Part shown: in pieces, positions 43,558-51,786 of the stretch | Layout of the letters: the number at the start of each line of letters is the position of its first letter | Position numbering within the stretch: the stretch's first letter is position 1 | Source: Actinophytocola sp044466355 | GTDB taxonomy: Bacteria > Actinomycetota > Actinomycetes > Mycobacteriales > Pseudonocardiaceae | DNA: 64,000 bases | Reading direction: 5' to 3' | NCBI RefSeq assembly: GCF_044466355.1 | Contig: NZ_JBITMQ010000002.1 | Location: 310,001 to 374,000 of the forward strand | Translations under genes and position numbers: made by a program | The notes under the pieces: generated by a model | The model's input: only the letters and a program-made list of their open reading frames with translations | The model's database searches: none | What the model was told of the DNA's origin: nothing

Positions 43558-44872
43558 GGTGTACCTCCGGCTCTTCCGCGCGGACCACTCGCCGCGCCTT
43601 GTGGGTCGTGCGGGGCAGCTCGCCCGGCGCGACGATGTCGATCACGGCGCGCACAGCCAGTTCCGCCCGGAGCGCGGCGGCGAGCCTGCCACGGAGATCG
43701 TCGTTCTCGGCACCCTCGACCTGCACGCGCAGCGCGGTCGGGTAGCCCGTGGCGGGATCGGCGAGCGCGGGGTCGAGGACGACGCGGAACTCCACGAGGT
43801 CGCCGACGGTCCCGCGCACGACGTTCTCGACCGCCGACGGGAAGACGTTGACGCCACGCACGACCAGCATGTCGTCGGCGCGGCCGCGGACACCGCCGAC
43901 GAGCCGCGCGTGCGTGCGGCCGCAGTCGCAGCGGGAGCGGTCGCGGACCACGACGTCACCGGTCCACCACCGCACGAGCGGGCAGGCCTGCTTGTCGAGG
44001 TGGGTGAGCACGAGGACGCCGGGCTCACCGTCGGGCACGGGCGCGCGGGTGACCGGGTCGACCACCTCGGCGTAGGTGAAGTCCTCGGCCAGGTGCCCGC
44101 CCGCCTGCGCGGCGCACTCCCAGGCAGTCGGCTGGAACTCGAGGCAGCCGTAGCCGTCGTAGCAGCGGGCGCCCCACTCGCGTTCGATCAACGCCCGGGT
44201 GGCGGGGACCTGGCCACCCGGTTCGCCGCCGACCATCACCTGCCGGACCGTGGAGTTCGCGAGGGGCGTGCCGAGGCCGCGGGCGCGGTCGGCGAGGTGC
44301 AGCAGGAACGACGGCGTGCCGCCGACGGCCGTGGTGCCGTACCGGAAGATCGTCTCGATCTGACGTTCCGTGTCGCCGGAACCGCCGGGGATGACGGTCG
44401 CGCCGAGCCGCGTGTAGCCGAGGGTGCCGCCGAGACCGCCGACGAACCAGGCGAACGAGAACAGGCACTGGTACACGTCGCCCCGCCGCACCCCCTGACT
44501 GTAGGCGGCGCGGGCGTACAGGTCGGCCCAGCGGTCGAGGTCCTGGCGGGTCCAGGCGACCGGGGTGGGCGCGCCGGTGGTGCCGGACGAGAAGTGCAGG
44601 CGCGCGACCTCTTCCCGTGGCACGGCGAGGAAGTCGCCGTACGGCGGGTGCTCGTCGATCGAGCGCTGGTAGTCCGCCTTGTCCGTGCACGGGAGCGCGG
44701 CGAGGTCGTCGAGGTCGCGCAGGTCCCCGGGGTGCCAGCCGAGGTCGTCCCACCGGCGGCGGTAGTGGCGGCTCGTCGCGTGCAGCCGGGTCAGCTGGGC
44801 GCGCAGGAGTTCCAGCTGGTGGTCGCGGATCCGGTCCGGTGACCAGGTCTCGCAGTCGTGCCACGTGTCCAC
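43547..44872 (-). CDS. Phenylacetate-CoA ligase-like (PaaK-family) AMP-binding enzyme
   Basis: A 441-residue adenylate-forming enzyme of the PaaK family. The P-loop is RLHFSSGTTGAPTPV (near residue 82); the family's zinc-like Cys cluster is in SRCDCGRTHARLVGG; the following GRADDMLVVRGVNVFPSAVE is the PaaK hinge. Such ligases activate aryl or cyclic carboxylates with CoA. GTG at 44872 lies 1 bp after the preceding gene. Together with the downstream genes it suggests that the pathway substrate or intermediate is a ring-containing acid. Confidence 0.92.
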   Translation of the reverse strand: MDTWHDCETWSPDRIRDHQLELLRAQLTRLHATSRHYRRRWDDLGWHPGDLRDLDDLAALPCTDKADYQRSIDEHPPYGDFLAVPREEVARLHFSSGTTGAPTPVAWTRQDLDRWADLYARAAYSQGVRRGDVYQCLFSFAWFVGGLGGTLGYTRLGATVIPGGSGDTERQIETIFRYGTTAVGGTPSFLLHLADRARGLGTPLANSTVRQVMVGGEPGGQVPATRALIEREWGARCYDGYGCLEFQPTAWECAAQAGGHLAEDFTYAEVVDPVTRAPVPDGEPGVLVLTHLDKQACPLVRWWTGDVVVRDRSRCDCGRTHARLVGGVRGRADDMLVVRGVNVFPSAVENVVRGTVGDLVEFRVVLDPALADPATGYPTALRVQVEGAENDDLRGRLAAALRAELAVRAVIDIVAPGELPRTTHKARRVVRAEEPEVHRVP

Positions 44873-44873
44873 G

Positions 44874-45218
44874 TCAGACCGCCTCGAGCACAGCACCGGT
44901 GCACATGGTGCTCGCCGGACTGCCGAGGAACGCGACCAGGGCGTCGGTGTCCGCATCCGGAGTCGTGATGATCGCGTTGACCCGGACACCTCGGGGCGCG
45001 GCCTCGCGAGCGAGGCTGCGGCACAGGGACGTCACCGCACCGGTGAGTGCAGGACTGTCCACTGTGGTGCACCGGATCAGCACGCCGTCGCCGGGTGCCG
45101 AGGCCACCACGGCGTCCCGTGCGTCGACGAACGCGTCGGCCAGCGTCGCGGCGACGGCCCCGGACGCGGCCTCCGCGAGACCGAACTCGCCCGCGACCTC
45201 GATCACCACGTGGCTCAT
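44874..45218 (-). CDS. Short half-length SDR-like protein
   Basis: A 114-residue protein that aligns only with the C-terminal half of short-chain dehydrogenases: SLCRSLAREAAPRGVRVNAI is the standard helix-strand after the active site. The nucleotide-binding glycine motif and the Tyr-x-x-x-Lys pair are absent. Yet the gene overlaps the upstream dehydrogenase (ATGA) and is followed after 1 bp by the ligase, so it is maintained in the operon. It may be a non-catalytic partner. No frame correction restores a full SDR. Confidence 0.7.
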   Translation of the reverse strand: MSHVVIEVAGEFGLAEAASGAVAATLADAFVDARDAVVASAPGDGVLIRCTTVDSPALTGAVTSLCRSLAREAAPRGVRVNAIITTPDADTDALVAFLGSPASTMCTGAVLEAV

Positions 45219-46372
45219 GCCGTGACCTCGGTCGCGATCGCACGCGACAGCACCAGCCGCTGGATCTCCGACGAGCCCTCGTAGATCTCCAGCACGCGCT
45301 GGTCGCGGTAGAGCCGTTCGGCCGGGCACGGCTTGCAAAAGCCGTCACCGCCGTACACCTGGACGGCCAGGTCCACGGCCCGGTGCGCGACCTCGCTCGT
45401 GTGCAGCTTCGCCATCGCGCCCGGCAGCGACACCGACTGCCCGGCGTCGTAGGCAGCGGCGGCCTGGTAGGTCAGCATCCGCGCGGCGGACAGGTCCACG
45501 GCGAGGTCGGCGAGCCGGAACCCGATGCCCTGGTTCTCGATGATGGGCCTGCCGAACGTGTGCCTGCGCGCGGCCTCCCGCGCGGCCAACTGATACGCGG
45601 CGTAGGCGATGCCGAGCCCCTGCGCGGCGACGCTGACACGGCCGAGGTCGAGCGTCCGCAACGCGAGCTTCAGCCCGCGGTTCACCTGCCCGAGCACGTC
45701 GGCTGCTTCGACGCGCACGTCGTGCAGCTTGAGATTGCTCGTGCGGGTGCCGCGGATGCCCATCTTGTCCTCGACGCGGTCGATCACCACGCCGGGCGCG
45801 TCGGCGGGCACGACGAACGCGGTGATGCCGCGCGCGCCGGCGTCCGGATCGGTCTTCGCGAACACCACGTAGCGGGTGGAGACGCTGCCGTTGCCGATGT
45901 AGATCTTCTCGCCGGTGAGCCGGTACCCGTCGCGGTCGGGCTCGGCGCGCGTGCGGATCGCGGCCGCGTCGCTGCCCGCGCCCTCCTCGGTGAGCGCGAA
46001 GCTGATCGCCTCGCCCGCGCGCAACGGGCCGAGCAGGTCGCGCTTCTGCTCGTCGGTGCCCGCCAGGCGGACCGGCACCGCCCCGAGCGCGTGTGCGGCG
46101 AGGATGGCGCCGGTCGACGCGCACGCGGCGGAGACCTCCTCCACCACCGCGGTGATCGCGGTCATCGACAGACCCGCGCCGCCGTGCTCGGCCGGCACGA
46201 GCATCCCGGACAGCCCGGTCTCGACGAACGTGTCGATGTGCTCGAACGGGTACCGCTGCTCGCGGTCGAGATCCTCGGCCAGCGGCGCGAACCGTTCCGT
46301 GGCGACCTTGCGCGCCAGGTCCCGCCACCCCGTGGCGTCGGAGTCCAACGTCGGTTCCCAGAGCACCGTCAT
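45215..46372 (-). CDS. Acyl-CoA dehydrogenase
   Basis: A 385-residue FAD enzyme of standard length. ISFALTEEGAGSDAAAIRTRA and YIGNGSVSTRYVVFAKTD are the FAD/substrate motifs, and the catalytic base is the Glu in DQRVLEIYEGSSEIQRLVLSRAI. It introduces the alpha,beta double bond in acyl-CoA. GAGGAG precedes the ATG. It is the first gene of the nine-gene operon and is divergent from the plus-strand crotonase; the palindrome at 46405-46422 lies in the shared promoter. Confidence 0.96.
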   Translation of the reverse strand: MTVLWEPTLDSDATGWRDLARKVATERFAPLAEDLDREQRYPFEHIDTFVETGLSGMLVPAEHGGAGLSMTAITAVVEEVSAACASTGAILAAHALGAVPVRLAGTDEQKRDLLGPLRAGEAISFALTEEGAGSDAAAIRTRAEPDRDGYRLTGEKIYIGNGSVSTRYVVFAKTDPDAGARGITAFVVPADAPGVVIDRVEDKMGIRGTRTSNLKLHDVRVEAADVLGQVNRGLKLALRTLDLGRVSVAAQGLGIAYAAYQLAAREAARRHTFGRPIIENQGIGFRLADLAVDLSAARMLTYQAAAAYDAGQSVSLPGAMAKLHTSEVAHRAVDLAVQVYGGDGFCKPCPAERLYRDQRVLEIYEGSSEIQRLVLSRAIATEVTA

Positions 46373-46404
46373 GGTCGCGTCTCCTCGCCATCAACCTTGC
46401 CAAA

Positions 46405-46422
46405 ATCAACGTCGACGTAGAT
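46405..46422. promoter_or_regulatory. Palindromic operator in the divergent promoter of the beta-oxidation operons
   Basis: ATCAACGTCGACGTAGAT is an 18-bp near-palindrome with a perfect ACGTCGACGT core, between divergent genes starting at 46372 and 46471. Its reverse strand matches 59020-59037 at 14 of 18 positions. The size and symmetry suit a TetR dimer; the TetR gene at 51787 is the candidate regulator. Confidence 0.6.
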
Positions 46423-46470
46423 GCTGACAACCGTACACAGGGGACCTATGAAGTCAAGGGGCTGCCGAGC

Positions 46471-47238
46471 ATGGGCAAGGTCACCGTCAGCAGGGACGAT
46501 CCGGTCGCGGTCGTCACGCTGGACTCGCCGGAGAACCGCAACGCGCTGTCGACCGACCTGCTGGTCGAACTGGCCGACACGCTCGACGCGCTCGACGCCG
46601 ACCCGGCCGTGCACGCGATCGTCCTGACCGGCGGCGGCACGCTGTTCGCGTCGGGCGCGGACGTGCGGCAGCTGCGGGACGTCGCACCGGTCGACTACGC
46701 GGCGTCGGCGCGAGGCGCATGCTGGCGGCGGATCGGCGCGGTGGACACGGTGCTCGTCGCGGCGGTCGCCGGGTTCGCGCTCGGCGGCGGCTGTGAGCTG
46801 GCGCTCGCCGCCGACCTCGTGGTGGCGGCCGACACCGCGGTGTTCGGGCAGCCGGAGGTGAAGCTGGGCCTCGTCCCCGGCGCGGGCGGCACGCAGCGGT
46901 GGGCCAGGGCGGCGGGCCGGTACGCGGCGACCGGGGTGGTGTTGACCGGCCGGACCGTGGACGCGTTCGAGGCCCGTGATCTCGGCCTGGTGCACCGGAT
47001 CGTGCCCCCGGAACGGCTGGTGCCCGCCGCGGTCACGGTGGCGGCGGAGATCGCGGCGAACGGACCGCTGGCCGTGACGGCGGCACGCGCGGCTCTGCGG
47101 CGGGCGGAGGAACTGCCGCTGTCGGCGGCCCTGGAGTACGAGCGGCAGCAGCTGCTGCTGATGCTGACGAGCACGGACCACGTCGAGGGAATCACGGCGC
47201 TGCTGGAGAAGCGGCAGCCGCGGTTCACCGGACAGTGA
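46471..47238 (+). CDS. Enoyl-CoA hydratase
   Basis: A 255-residue crotonase with the oxyanion-hole segments TGGGTLFASGADVRQL and AAVAGFALGGGCELALAADLVVA, and both catalytic Glu positions (GGGCELALA and FGQPEVKLGLVPGAGGTQR). This is a canonical enoyl-CoA hydratase of normal length. It opens the plus-strand operon divergent from the acyl-CoA dehydrogenase gene. Confidence 0.95.
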   Translation: MGKVTVSRDDPVAVVTLDSPENRNALSTDLLVELADTLDALDADPAVHAIVLTGGGTLFASGADVRQLRDVAPVDYAASARGACWRRIGAVDTVLVAAVAGFALGGGCELALAADLVVAADTAVFGQPEVKLGLVPGAGGTQRWARAAGRYAATGVVLTGRTVDAFEARDLGLVHRIVPPERLVPAAVTVAAEIAANGPLAVTAARAALRRAEELPLSAALEYERQQLLLMLTSTDHVEGITALLEKRQPRFTGQ

Positions 47239-47750
47239 GGATGGCCATGTCGATCGCGCGAATCTCCCCCTCCGTCAAGGAGTTGCGGACAGCTGTGGGT
47301 GATGCCGTGCTCGTCACGGCGGCGGGCCTCGAGTACTCGGACGACGTGGCGGCGTTCGTGCGCGGGCTGGACACCGCGGCGCTGCCGAGCGTCGCGGTCG
47401 TGAGTGGACGGTGCGACGCGAGCGCGCTGGCCGTGCTCGCGTCGGTGACCCTCGGGTTCGTGACCGACGACGCGGTGGTCGACGTCGACGCCGCGACGGT
47501 GCTGGCGCTCGGCCTCACCTCGTCGCTACCCGCCGCGCTGGGTGGCGCGCGGGCCAGCGGCCTGCTGTTCACCGAGTCGGTCAACGCGCACGGGTTGCGG
47601 GCCGCGGGGCTGGCCCGGTTCGGTGATCCGGAGGCCGCGGTGAAGCGACTGGCCGAACCGTCCGCCGCGTTGCTGGTGCGGTCGCTGCGGGTGGCCACGC
47701 GGTCCACGCCCGCGCAGGCCCGCGATTACGACCGCGAGCTGCTGGCATGA
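47235..47750 (+). CDS. Shortened, degenerate crotonase-like protein
   Basis: A 171-residue protein that keeps the crotonase order of strands (AVLVTAAGLEYSDDVAAFVRGL, SVAVVSGRCDASALAVLA, LGFVTDDAVVDVDAATVLALGL) but lacks the glycine-rich oxyanion segments, catalytic acids and about 80 residues. It is coupled to its neighbours by overlaps on both sides (GTGA and ATGA), so it is unlikely to be simple debris. It may be a structural or regulatory partner of the preceding hydratase. Confidence 0.65.
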   Translation: MRMAMSIARISPSVKELRTAVGDAVLVTAAGLEYSDDVAAFVRGLDTAALPSVAVVSGRCDASALAVLASVTLGFVTDDAVVDVDAATVLALGLTSSLPAALGGARASGLLFTESVNAHGLRAAGLARFGDPEAAVKRLAEPSAALLVRSLRVATRSTPAQARDYDRELLA

Positions 47751-48619
47751 GCGCGCTCGTGTTCGGGTGCGGTCCGATCGGTGCGCGCGGCGACGCCGGG
47801 TGGACCGAGTCCATGGCGGCGCTCAGTGCCGCGTGGGCGGGTGGCATCCGGCACTTCGACACCGCGCCCAGCTACGGCGACGGCACGGGTGAACGGCTGC
47901 TCGGCGAGGCACTGCGCTGGTGGCCGCGGGACGAGGTGGTGGTGTCGACGAAGGTCGGCCGGGTGCGGATGGCGATCGCCGACCCGTACGGCACGGACAC
48001 CACGCGCAGGGAGCCGTCGTTCGACTTCACCGCGACCGCCGTGAAACGCGGTGTCGGTGCGAGCCTCGACCGGCTGGGTCTGGACCGCGTCGACACGGTG
48101 TTCGTGCACGACCCCGACGACCACCTGGAGGTGGCGCTCGCGGAGACCTTCCCGGCGCTGCGTGAGCTGCCGGAGGTGGGTGCGGTCGGCGTGGGCACGA
48201 CGTCGGTGGCGACCGCCCGTGCGCTGCTCGGTGTCGTGGACGTGGTGATGATCGCGAACCGGTGGAGCCTCACCCGCCGCGACGCGGCCGGGCTGCTCGA
48301 CGCGTGCGCGACGCGTGGCGTGGAGGTGCTGGCGGCGGCACCGTTCGACTCGGGCCTGCTCGCCGACCTGGGCGCGAAGTACCTCTACCGCGACGCGCCC
48401 GCCGAGGTGCTCGCCCGCGTGCGGGTGATGGCCGCGATGTGCGAGGCGCACGGCGTGCGGCTGCCCCAGGCCGCGTTGCGGTTCCCGCTGCGGCATCCCG
48501 CGGTGCGCCGGGTGGTCGCGGGCATGCGGTCGACGACCGAGGTGCGGGAGAACCTCGCGTCGCTCCACACGCCCGTGCCGGAGGCGTTGTGGGCGGCGCT
48601 GGATCAGCTCGTCACGTAG
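47747..48619 (+). CDS. Aldo/keto reductase
   Basis: A 290-residue (beta/alpha)8 NADPH-dependent reductase similar to D-threo-aldose 1-dehydrogenases. The catalytic residues are visible as Asp in HFDTAPSYGDG with Tyr, Lys in VVVSTKVGR and His in VFVHDPDD. The C-terminal HPAVRRVVAGMRSTTEVREN is the coenzyme-binding end. ATG overlaps the previous stop. Its end overlaps the convergent LLM gene by 16 bp. It could oxidise or reduce a carbonyl intermediate of the pathway. Confidence 0.93.
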   Translation: MSALVFGCGPIGARGDAGWTESMAALSAAWAGGIRHFDTAPSYGDGTGERLLGEALRWWPRDEVVVSTKVGRVRMAIADPYGTDTTRREPSFDFTATAVKRGVGASLDRLGLDRVDTVFVHDPDDHLEVALAETFPALRELPEVGAVGVGTTSVATARALLGVVDVVMIANRWSLTRRDAAGLLDACATRGVEVLAAAPFDSGLLADLGAKYLYRDAPAEVLARVRVMAAMCEAHGVRLPQAALRFPLRHPAVRRVVAGMRSTTEVRENLASLHTPVPEALWAALDQLVT

Positions 48620-49377
48620 ACCTCGAACACGCGGTCCGCGTTGTCGTCCCTCCACATCGGACCAGGTGGGTAGTAGAAGGCGAACTCGTCGATGCCCGCC
48701 TCGCGGTAGCGGCCGGTGAAGTCCTCGACCGCCGTCGCCGAGCGCCAGATCGGTGTCGCGGTGACGGCCGGGCTGCCCGCCAGCAGCATCTTCCTGATCG
48801 GGCCGACGTGCTCGGCGCGCCGCCTCGTGAGCGCGAGGTGGTCGTCCATGCTCATCCCGAAACCACCGTAGGACACCCAGCGGTCCGCGTGTCTCGCCGC
48901 GATCCGCAATGCCTTCTCGCCGTGTGCGGCCACGGTGAGCGGGATCCGGCCGACCGGTGCCAGCGCGGGGAAGCCCTCCAGGACCGGGGCGCCGCGTACT
49001 GCGGCCGCCACGGTCTCGACCACGTCCGCGAACGGGACGTCCCGGCCCACGGCGCGGTCGGCGGCCGCGTACCCTGAGCCGAGGCCGAGTTCGAGACGGC
49101 CGCCGGAGATGTGGTCGACCGACAGCGCGTGGCGGGCCAGCACGGCCGGTGGGCGCAGGACTCCGTTGGCCACCAACGGCCCCAGCCGGATCGTGGTCGT
49201 CGCCGCCGCGAGCGCCGGGAGCACGCTCCACGCGTCCAGCCACGGCTGTTCCGGGTGGGCGGGGTTGAGCAGGTGGTCGTCGACCCACACCGTCGTGACG
49301 CCCATGTCCTCCAGCCGCCGCGCCCGTGCGAGCAGTTCCGGCCAGCCCACGTTCGGGATGAGCAGCGCGTGGATCAC
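48604..49377 (-). CDS. LLM-class flavin/F420-dependent oxidoreductase
   Basis: A 257-residue luciferase-like (beta/alpha)8 protein. It opens with HALLIPNVGWPELLARARRLEDMGVTTVWVDDHL and has the HALSVDHISGGRLELGLGSGY motif typical of F420-type LLM proteins (TIGR03619-like group). It lacks the long insertions of the two LLM monooxygenases encoded nearby and is shorter. GTG overlaps the HMG-CoA lyase stop (GTGA). Redox step unknown. Confidence 0.88.
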   Translation of the reverse strand: MIHALLIPNVGWPELLARARRLEDMGVTTVWVDDHLLNPAHPEQPWLDAWSVLPALAAATTTIRLGPLVANGVLRPPAVLARHALSVDHISGGRLELGLGSGYAAADRAVGRDVPFADVVETVAAAVRGAPVLEGFPALAPVGRIPLTVAAHGEKALRIAARHADRWVSYGGFGMSMDDHLALTRRRAEHVGPIRKMLLAGSPAVTATPIWRSATAVEDFTGRYREAGIDEFAFYYPPGPMWRDDNADRVFEVYVTS

Positions 49378-50264
49378 TTCGGGAACCCGCCGACCTTCGC
49401 GAGCCGGCCGGAGAGCGGCACCCCCAGCTTTCCGGTCACCCACGTGGCGTGCTCGATGGTCTCGCGGAGGTCCAGGCCGGTGTCGTAACCCATGCGGTGC
49501 AACGTGTAGACGACGTCCTCGGTGGCCACGTTGCCGGACGCGCCCGGCGCGAACGGGCAGCCGCCGATGCCGCCGAGCGACGCGTCGAGCGCCCGCACCC
49601 CGCTGCGCACGGCGGCCACCGCGTTCGCCACGCCGGTGCCGCGGGTGTCGTGCAGGTGGATCCGCATCGGCACGTCCGGCGACAGCCCGCGCAGGATCCC
49701 GAACCGGGTCTCCACATCGGACGGTACGGCGACGCCGATGGTGTCGGCGAGGCACACCTCGTCCGCGCCGAGGTCGGCGACCGCCGCGGCGACGGACGTG
49801 AACCGGTCCTCGGGCACCTCGCCCTCGAACGGGCACCCGAACGACGCGCCGATCGTGACCGCGACCTTCACCCCGTCGACCCGGCCGCGGCCGCGGATCT
49901 CCCGCACCACGTCGAGCGCTTCGCGGGTGGTCGTGCCCTGGTTGCGGGTGCTGAACGTGTCGCTGGCGAGCACGACGGTGGTCACCTCGCGGATGCCGGT
50001 CGCGACGGCCCGTTCGTAGCCGCGGACGTTGAGCACGAGGGCGCTGTAGTCGATGCCGTTACCGGGCAACGCTCTGGCGACCTCGGCGGCGTCGGCGAGC
50101 TGCGGCACGCGGTCGGGGCGGACGAACGACGTCACCTCGATCCGGCGCACGCCGGTGCGCGCGGCCCGGTCGACCAGCTCCAGTTTGTCCGCTGTGGACA
50201 GTGTGGTGGCCTCGTTCTGCAGGCCGTCCCGCGGTGACACCTCGACGATCTCGACGCGCTCCAC
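49374..50264 (-). CDS. Hydroxymethylglutaryl-CoA lyase
   Basis: A 296-residue TIM-barrel lyase. The N-terminal EVSPRDGLQNEA, the metal ligands in RIHLHDTRGTGVAN and the loop GIGGCPFAPGASGNVATED with the catalytic Cys are all present. It splits HMG-CoA or a related 3-hydroxy-3-methylglutaryl-type ester into acetyl-CoA and acetoacetate; its presence suggests that the pathway yields a branched 3-hydroxy-3-methyl acyl-CoA. AGGAGG precedes the GTG by 7 nt. Confidence 0.95.
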   Translation of the reverse strand: MERVEIVEVSPRDGLQNEATTLSTADKLELVDRAARTGVRRIEVTSFVRPDRVPQLADAAEVARALPGNGIDYSALVLNVRGYERAVATGIREVTTVVLASDTFSTRNQGTTTREALDVVREIRGRGRVDGVKVAVTIGASFGCPFEGEVPEDRFTSVAAAVADLGADEVCLADTIGVAVPSDVETRFGILRGLSPDVPMRIHLHDTRGTGVANAVAAVRSGVRALDASLGGIGGCPFAPGASGNVATEDVVYTLHRMGYDTGLDLRETIEHATWVTGKLGVPLSGRLAKVGGFPK

Positions 50265-50274
50265 GCGGCGCCTC

Positions 50275-51054
50275 CTATCCGGTCAGGGACGCGGCCGAGA
50301 CGAGCCCGGATCCCCCGTCCAGTTCGATCAACGCACCGCTCACGGCGTCGGCGACCCCGGACCCGAGCGCCGCCACCCACTCGGCGACCTCGGCGAGCGT
50401 GGTGTCCCGGCGCAGCGGCGTGCCGGCGACGATCCGCGCCAGCACGTCCGGTGGCAGCTCGTCACCGACGCCGTCGGTGAGCACGGTGCCGGGCGCGAGG
50501 CAGAACAGCCGGACGTCCCGCCACTGCCGGGCGAGCGACCTGGTCAGGGCCGCGACGCCGGCACGGGCGGCGGCGGAGTGCGCGAGCCCGGCGACGCCGC
50601 GGTCCGGCGCGGACAGCGACAGGTTGACGATCCGGCCGCGTGCCGCCGCCAGCCCGGGGCGCGCCGCCTGGACGAGCGCGGCGAGCGCGGTGAGGTTCAG
50701 GTCGGCGACGGCGGCGAAGCCGCGGCGGGAGATGTCGGCAGCGGGGGCGACGAACTGGCCGCCCGCGTTGTTGACCAGCAGGTCCAGCGGCCCGAGCCCG
50801 GCGACGAACGCGGCGGCGGCGTCCCTGTCGCGGACGTCGAGCACCGTGTGCCGGAACCGCTCCCCCGCCAGGTCCGCGGTCCCGGCGAGCGCGTCGGCCC
50901 GCCGCCCGACCCCGACGACGGTGGCGCCCAGCTCGACGAGCCGCAGGGTGACGGCCCGCCCGATCCCGGACCCGGCACCGGTCACCAACGCGGTCCTGCC
51001 GGTCAGGGCGTCCGGGGGCAGTACCCGGCAGTCAGCGGGCCGCGGCGCGGTCAT
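50275..51054 (-). CDS. SDR-family protein with non-canonical active site
   Basis: A 259-residue short-chain dehydrogenase/reductase fold. The cofactor motif LVTGAGSGIG and NNAGG are intact, but at the active site the usual Tyr-x-x-x-Lys reads HSAAAR, so both Tyr and Lys are replaced (His, Arg). The arrangement recalls 2,4-dienoyl-CoA reductase-type SDRs, which also depart from the classic triad. ATG overlaps the stop of the preceding SDR (ATGA). Confidence 0.9.
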   Translation of the reverse strand: MTAPRPADCRVLPPDALTGRTALVTGAGSGIGRAVTLRLVELGATVVGVGRRADALAGTADLAGERFRHTVLDVRDRDAAAAFVAGLGPLDLLVNNAGGQFVAPAADISRRGFAAVADLNLTALAALVQAARPGLAAARGRIVNLSLSAPDRGVAGLAHSAAARAGVAALTRSLARQWRDVRLFCLAPGTVLTDGVGDELPPDVLARIVAGTPLRRDTTLAEVAEWVAALGSGVADAVSGALIELDGGSGLVSAASLTG

Positions 51055-51770
51055 GACAACCCCGGGACGGGTGCGAGGAGACCGCCGTCGACGGGCAGCA
51101 CGGCGCCGGTGACGAACGGGGCGCGGTCGAGGAGCCACCACACGGCCTCGGCGACCTCCTCCGGTTCGGCTGCCCGGCCGGTCGGGTGGGCGGCGGCGAA
51201 GTCGTCGAGCCCGTCGACCAGCCCGGTCCGCACGAGGCCGGGCGCGACGGCGTTCACGCGGACACCGCGGACGGCGTACTCGACGGCGGCGGTCCTGGTC
51301 AGCCCGACGATGGCGTGCTTGCTGGCGACGTAGGCGCTCGACCGTGGCACCCCGCGCAGCCCGGCTCCGGAGGCGGCGTTGACGATCGCGCCGCCACCGG
51401 CGGCGAGCAGGTGCGGGATCTCCGCCCGCATGCAGGCGAGGACACCGCCGACGTTGACCTGTTGCACGCGCCAGAACACGTCGTCCGGGTAGTCGGCCAG
51501 CTCGGCCCGCACCCCGGTGACCCCGGCGTTGTTGTAGGCGAGGTGCAGCCCACCACCCCAGGCGACGGCCTGCTCGACAGCGGCGGCGACCTGGTCGGGC
51601 CGGGACACGTCCACGCGGACCGCGAGCCCGCCGACCTCGTCGGCCACGGCACGCGCGGCGTCGAGGTCCCGGTCGGCGACCACGACGGCGACGCCCGCCC
51701 GGGCGATCCGCCGCGCCGTGGCGGCGCCGATCCCCCGACCACCGCCGGTCACGAACGCGACCCGGCTCAT
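51051..51770 (-). CDS. Short-chain dehydrogenase/reductase, canonical
   Basis: A 239-residue SDR. The cofactor motif FVTGGGRGIG, NNAG, catalytic Ser in NAASGAG and Tyr-Lys in SAYVASKHAIVG are intact. Asp in VVVADRDLDAA suggests NAD(H) preference. It follows the TetR gene by 16 bp and overlaps the next SDR. It likely interconverts a secondary alcohol and a ketone in the catabolic pathway. Confidence 0.95.
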   Translation of the reverse strand: MSRVAFVTGGGRGIGAATARRIARAGVAVVVADRDLDAARAVADEVGGLAVRVDVSRPDQVAAAVEQAVAWGGGLHLAYNNAGVTGVRAELADYPDDVFWRVQQVNVGGVLACMRAEIPHLLAAGGGAIVNAASGAGLRGVPRSSAYVASKHAIVGLTRTAAVEYAVRGVRVNAVAPGLVRTGLVDGLDDFAAAHPTGRAAEPEEVAEAVWWLLDRAPFVTGAVLPVDGGLLAPVPGLS

Positions 51771-51786
51771 GCCGGGCCGCCGGGAG

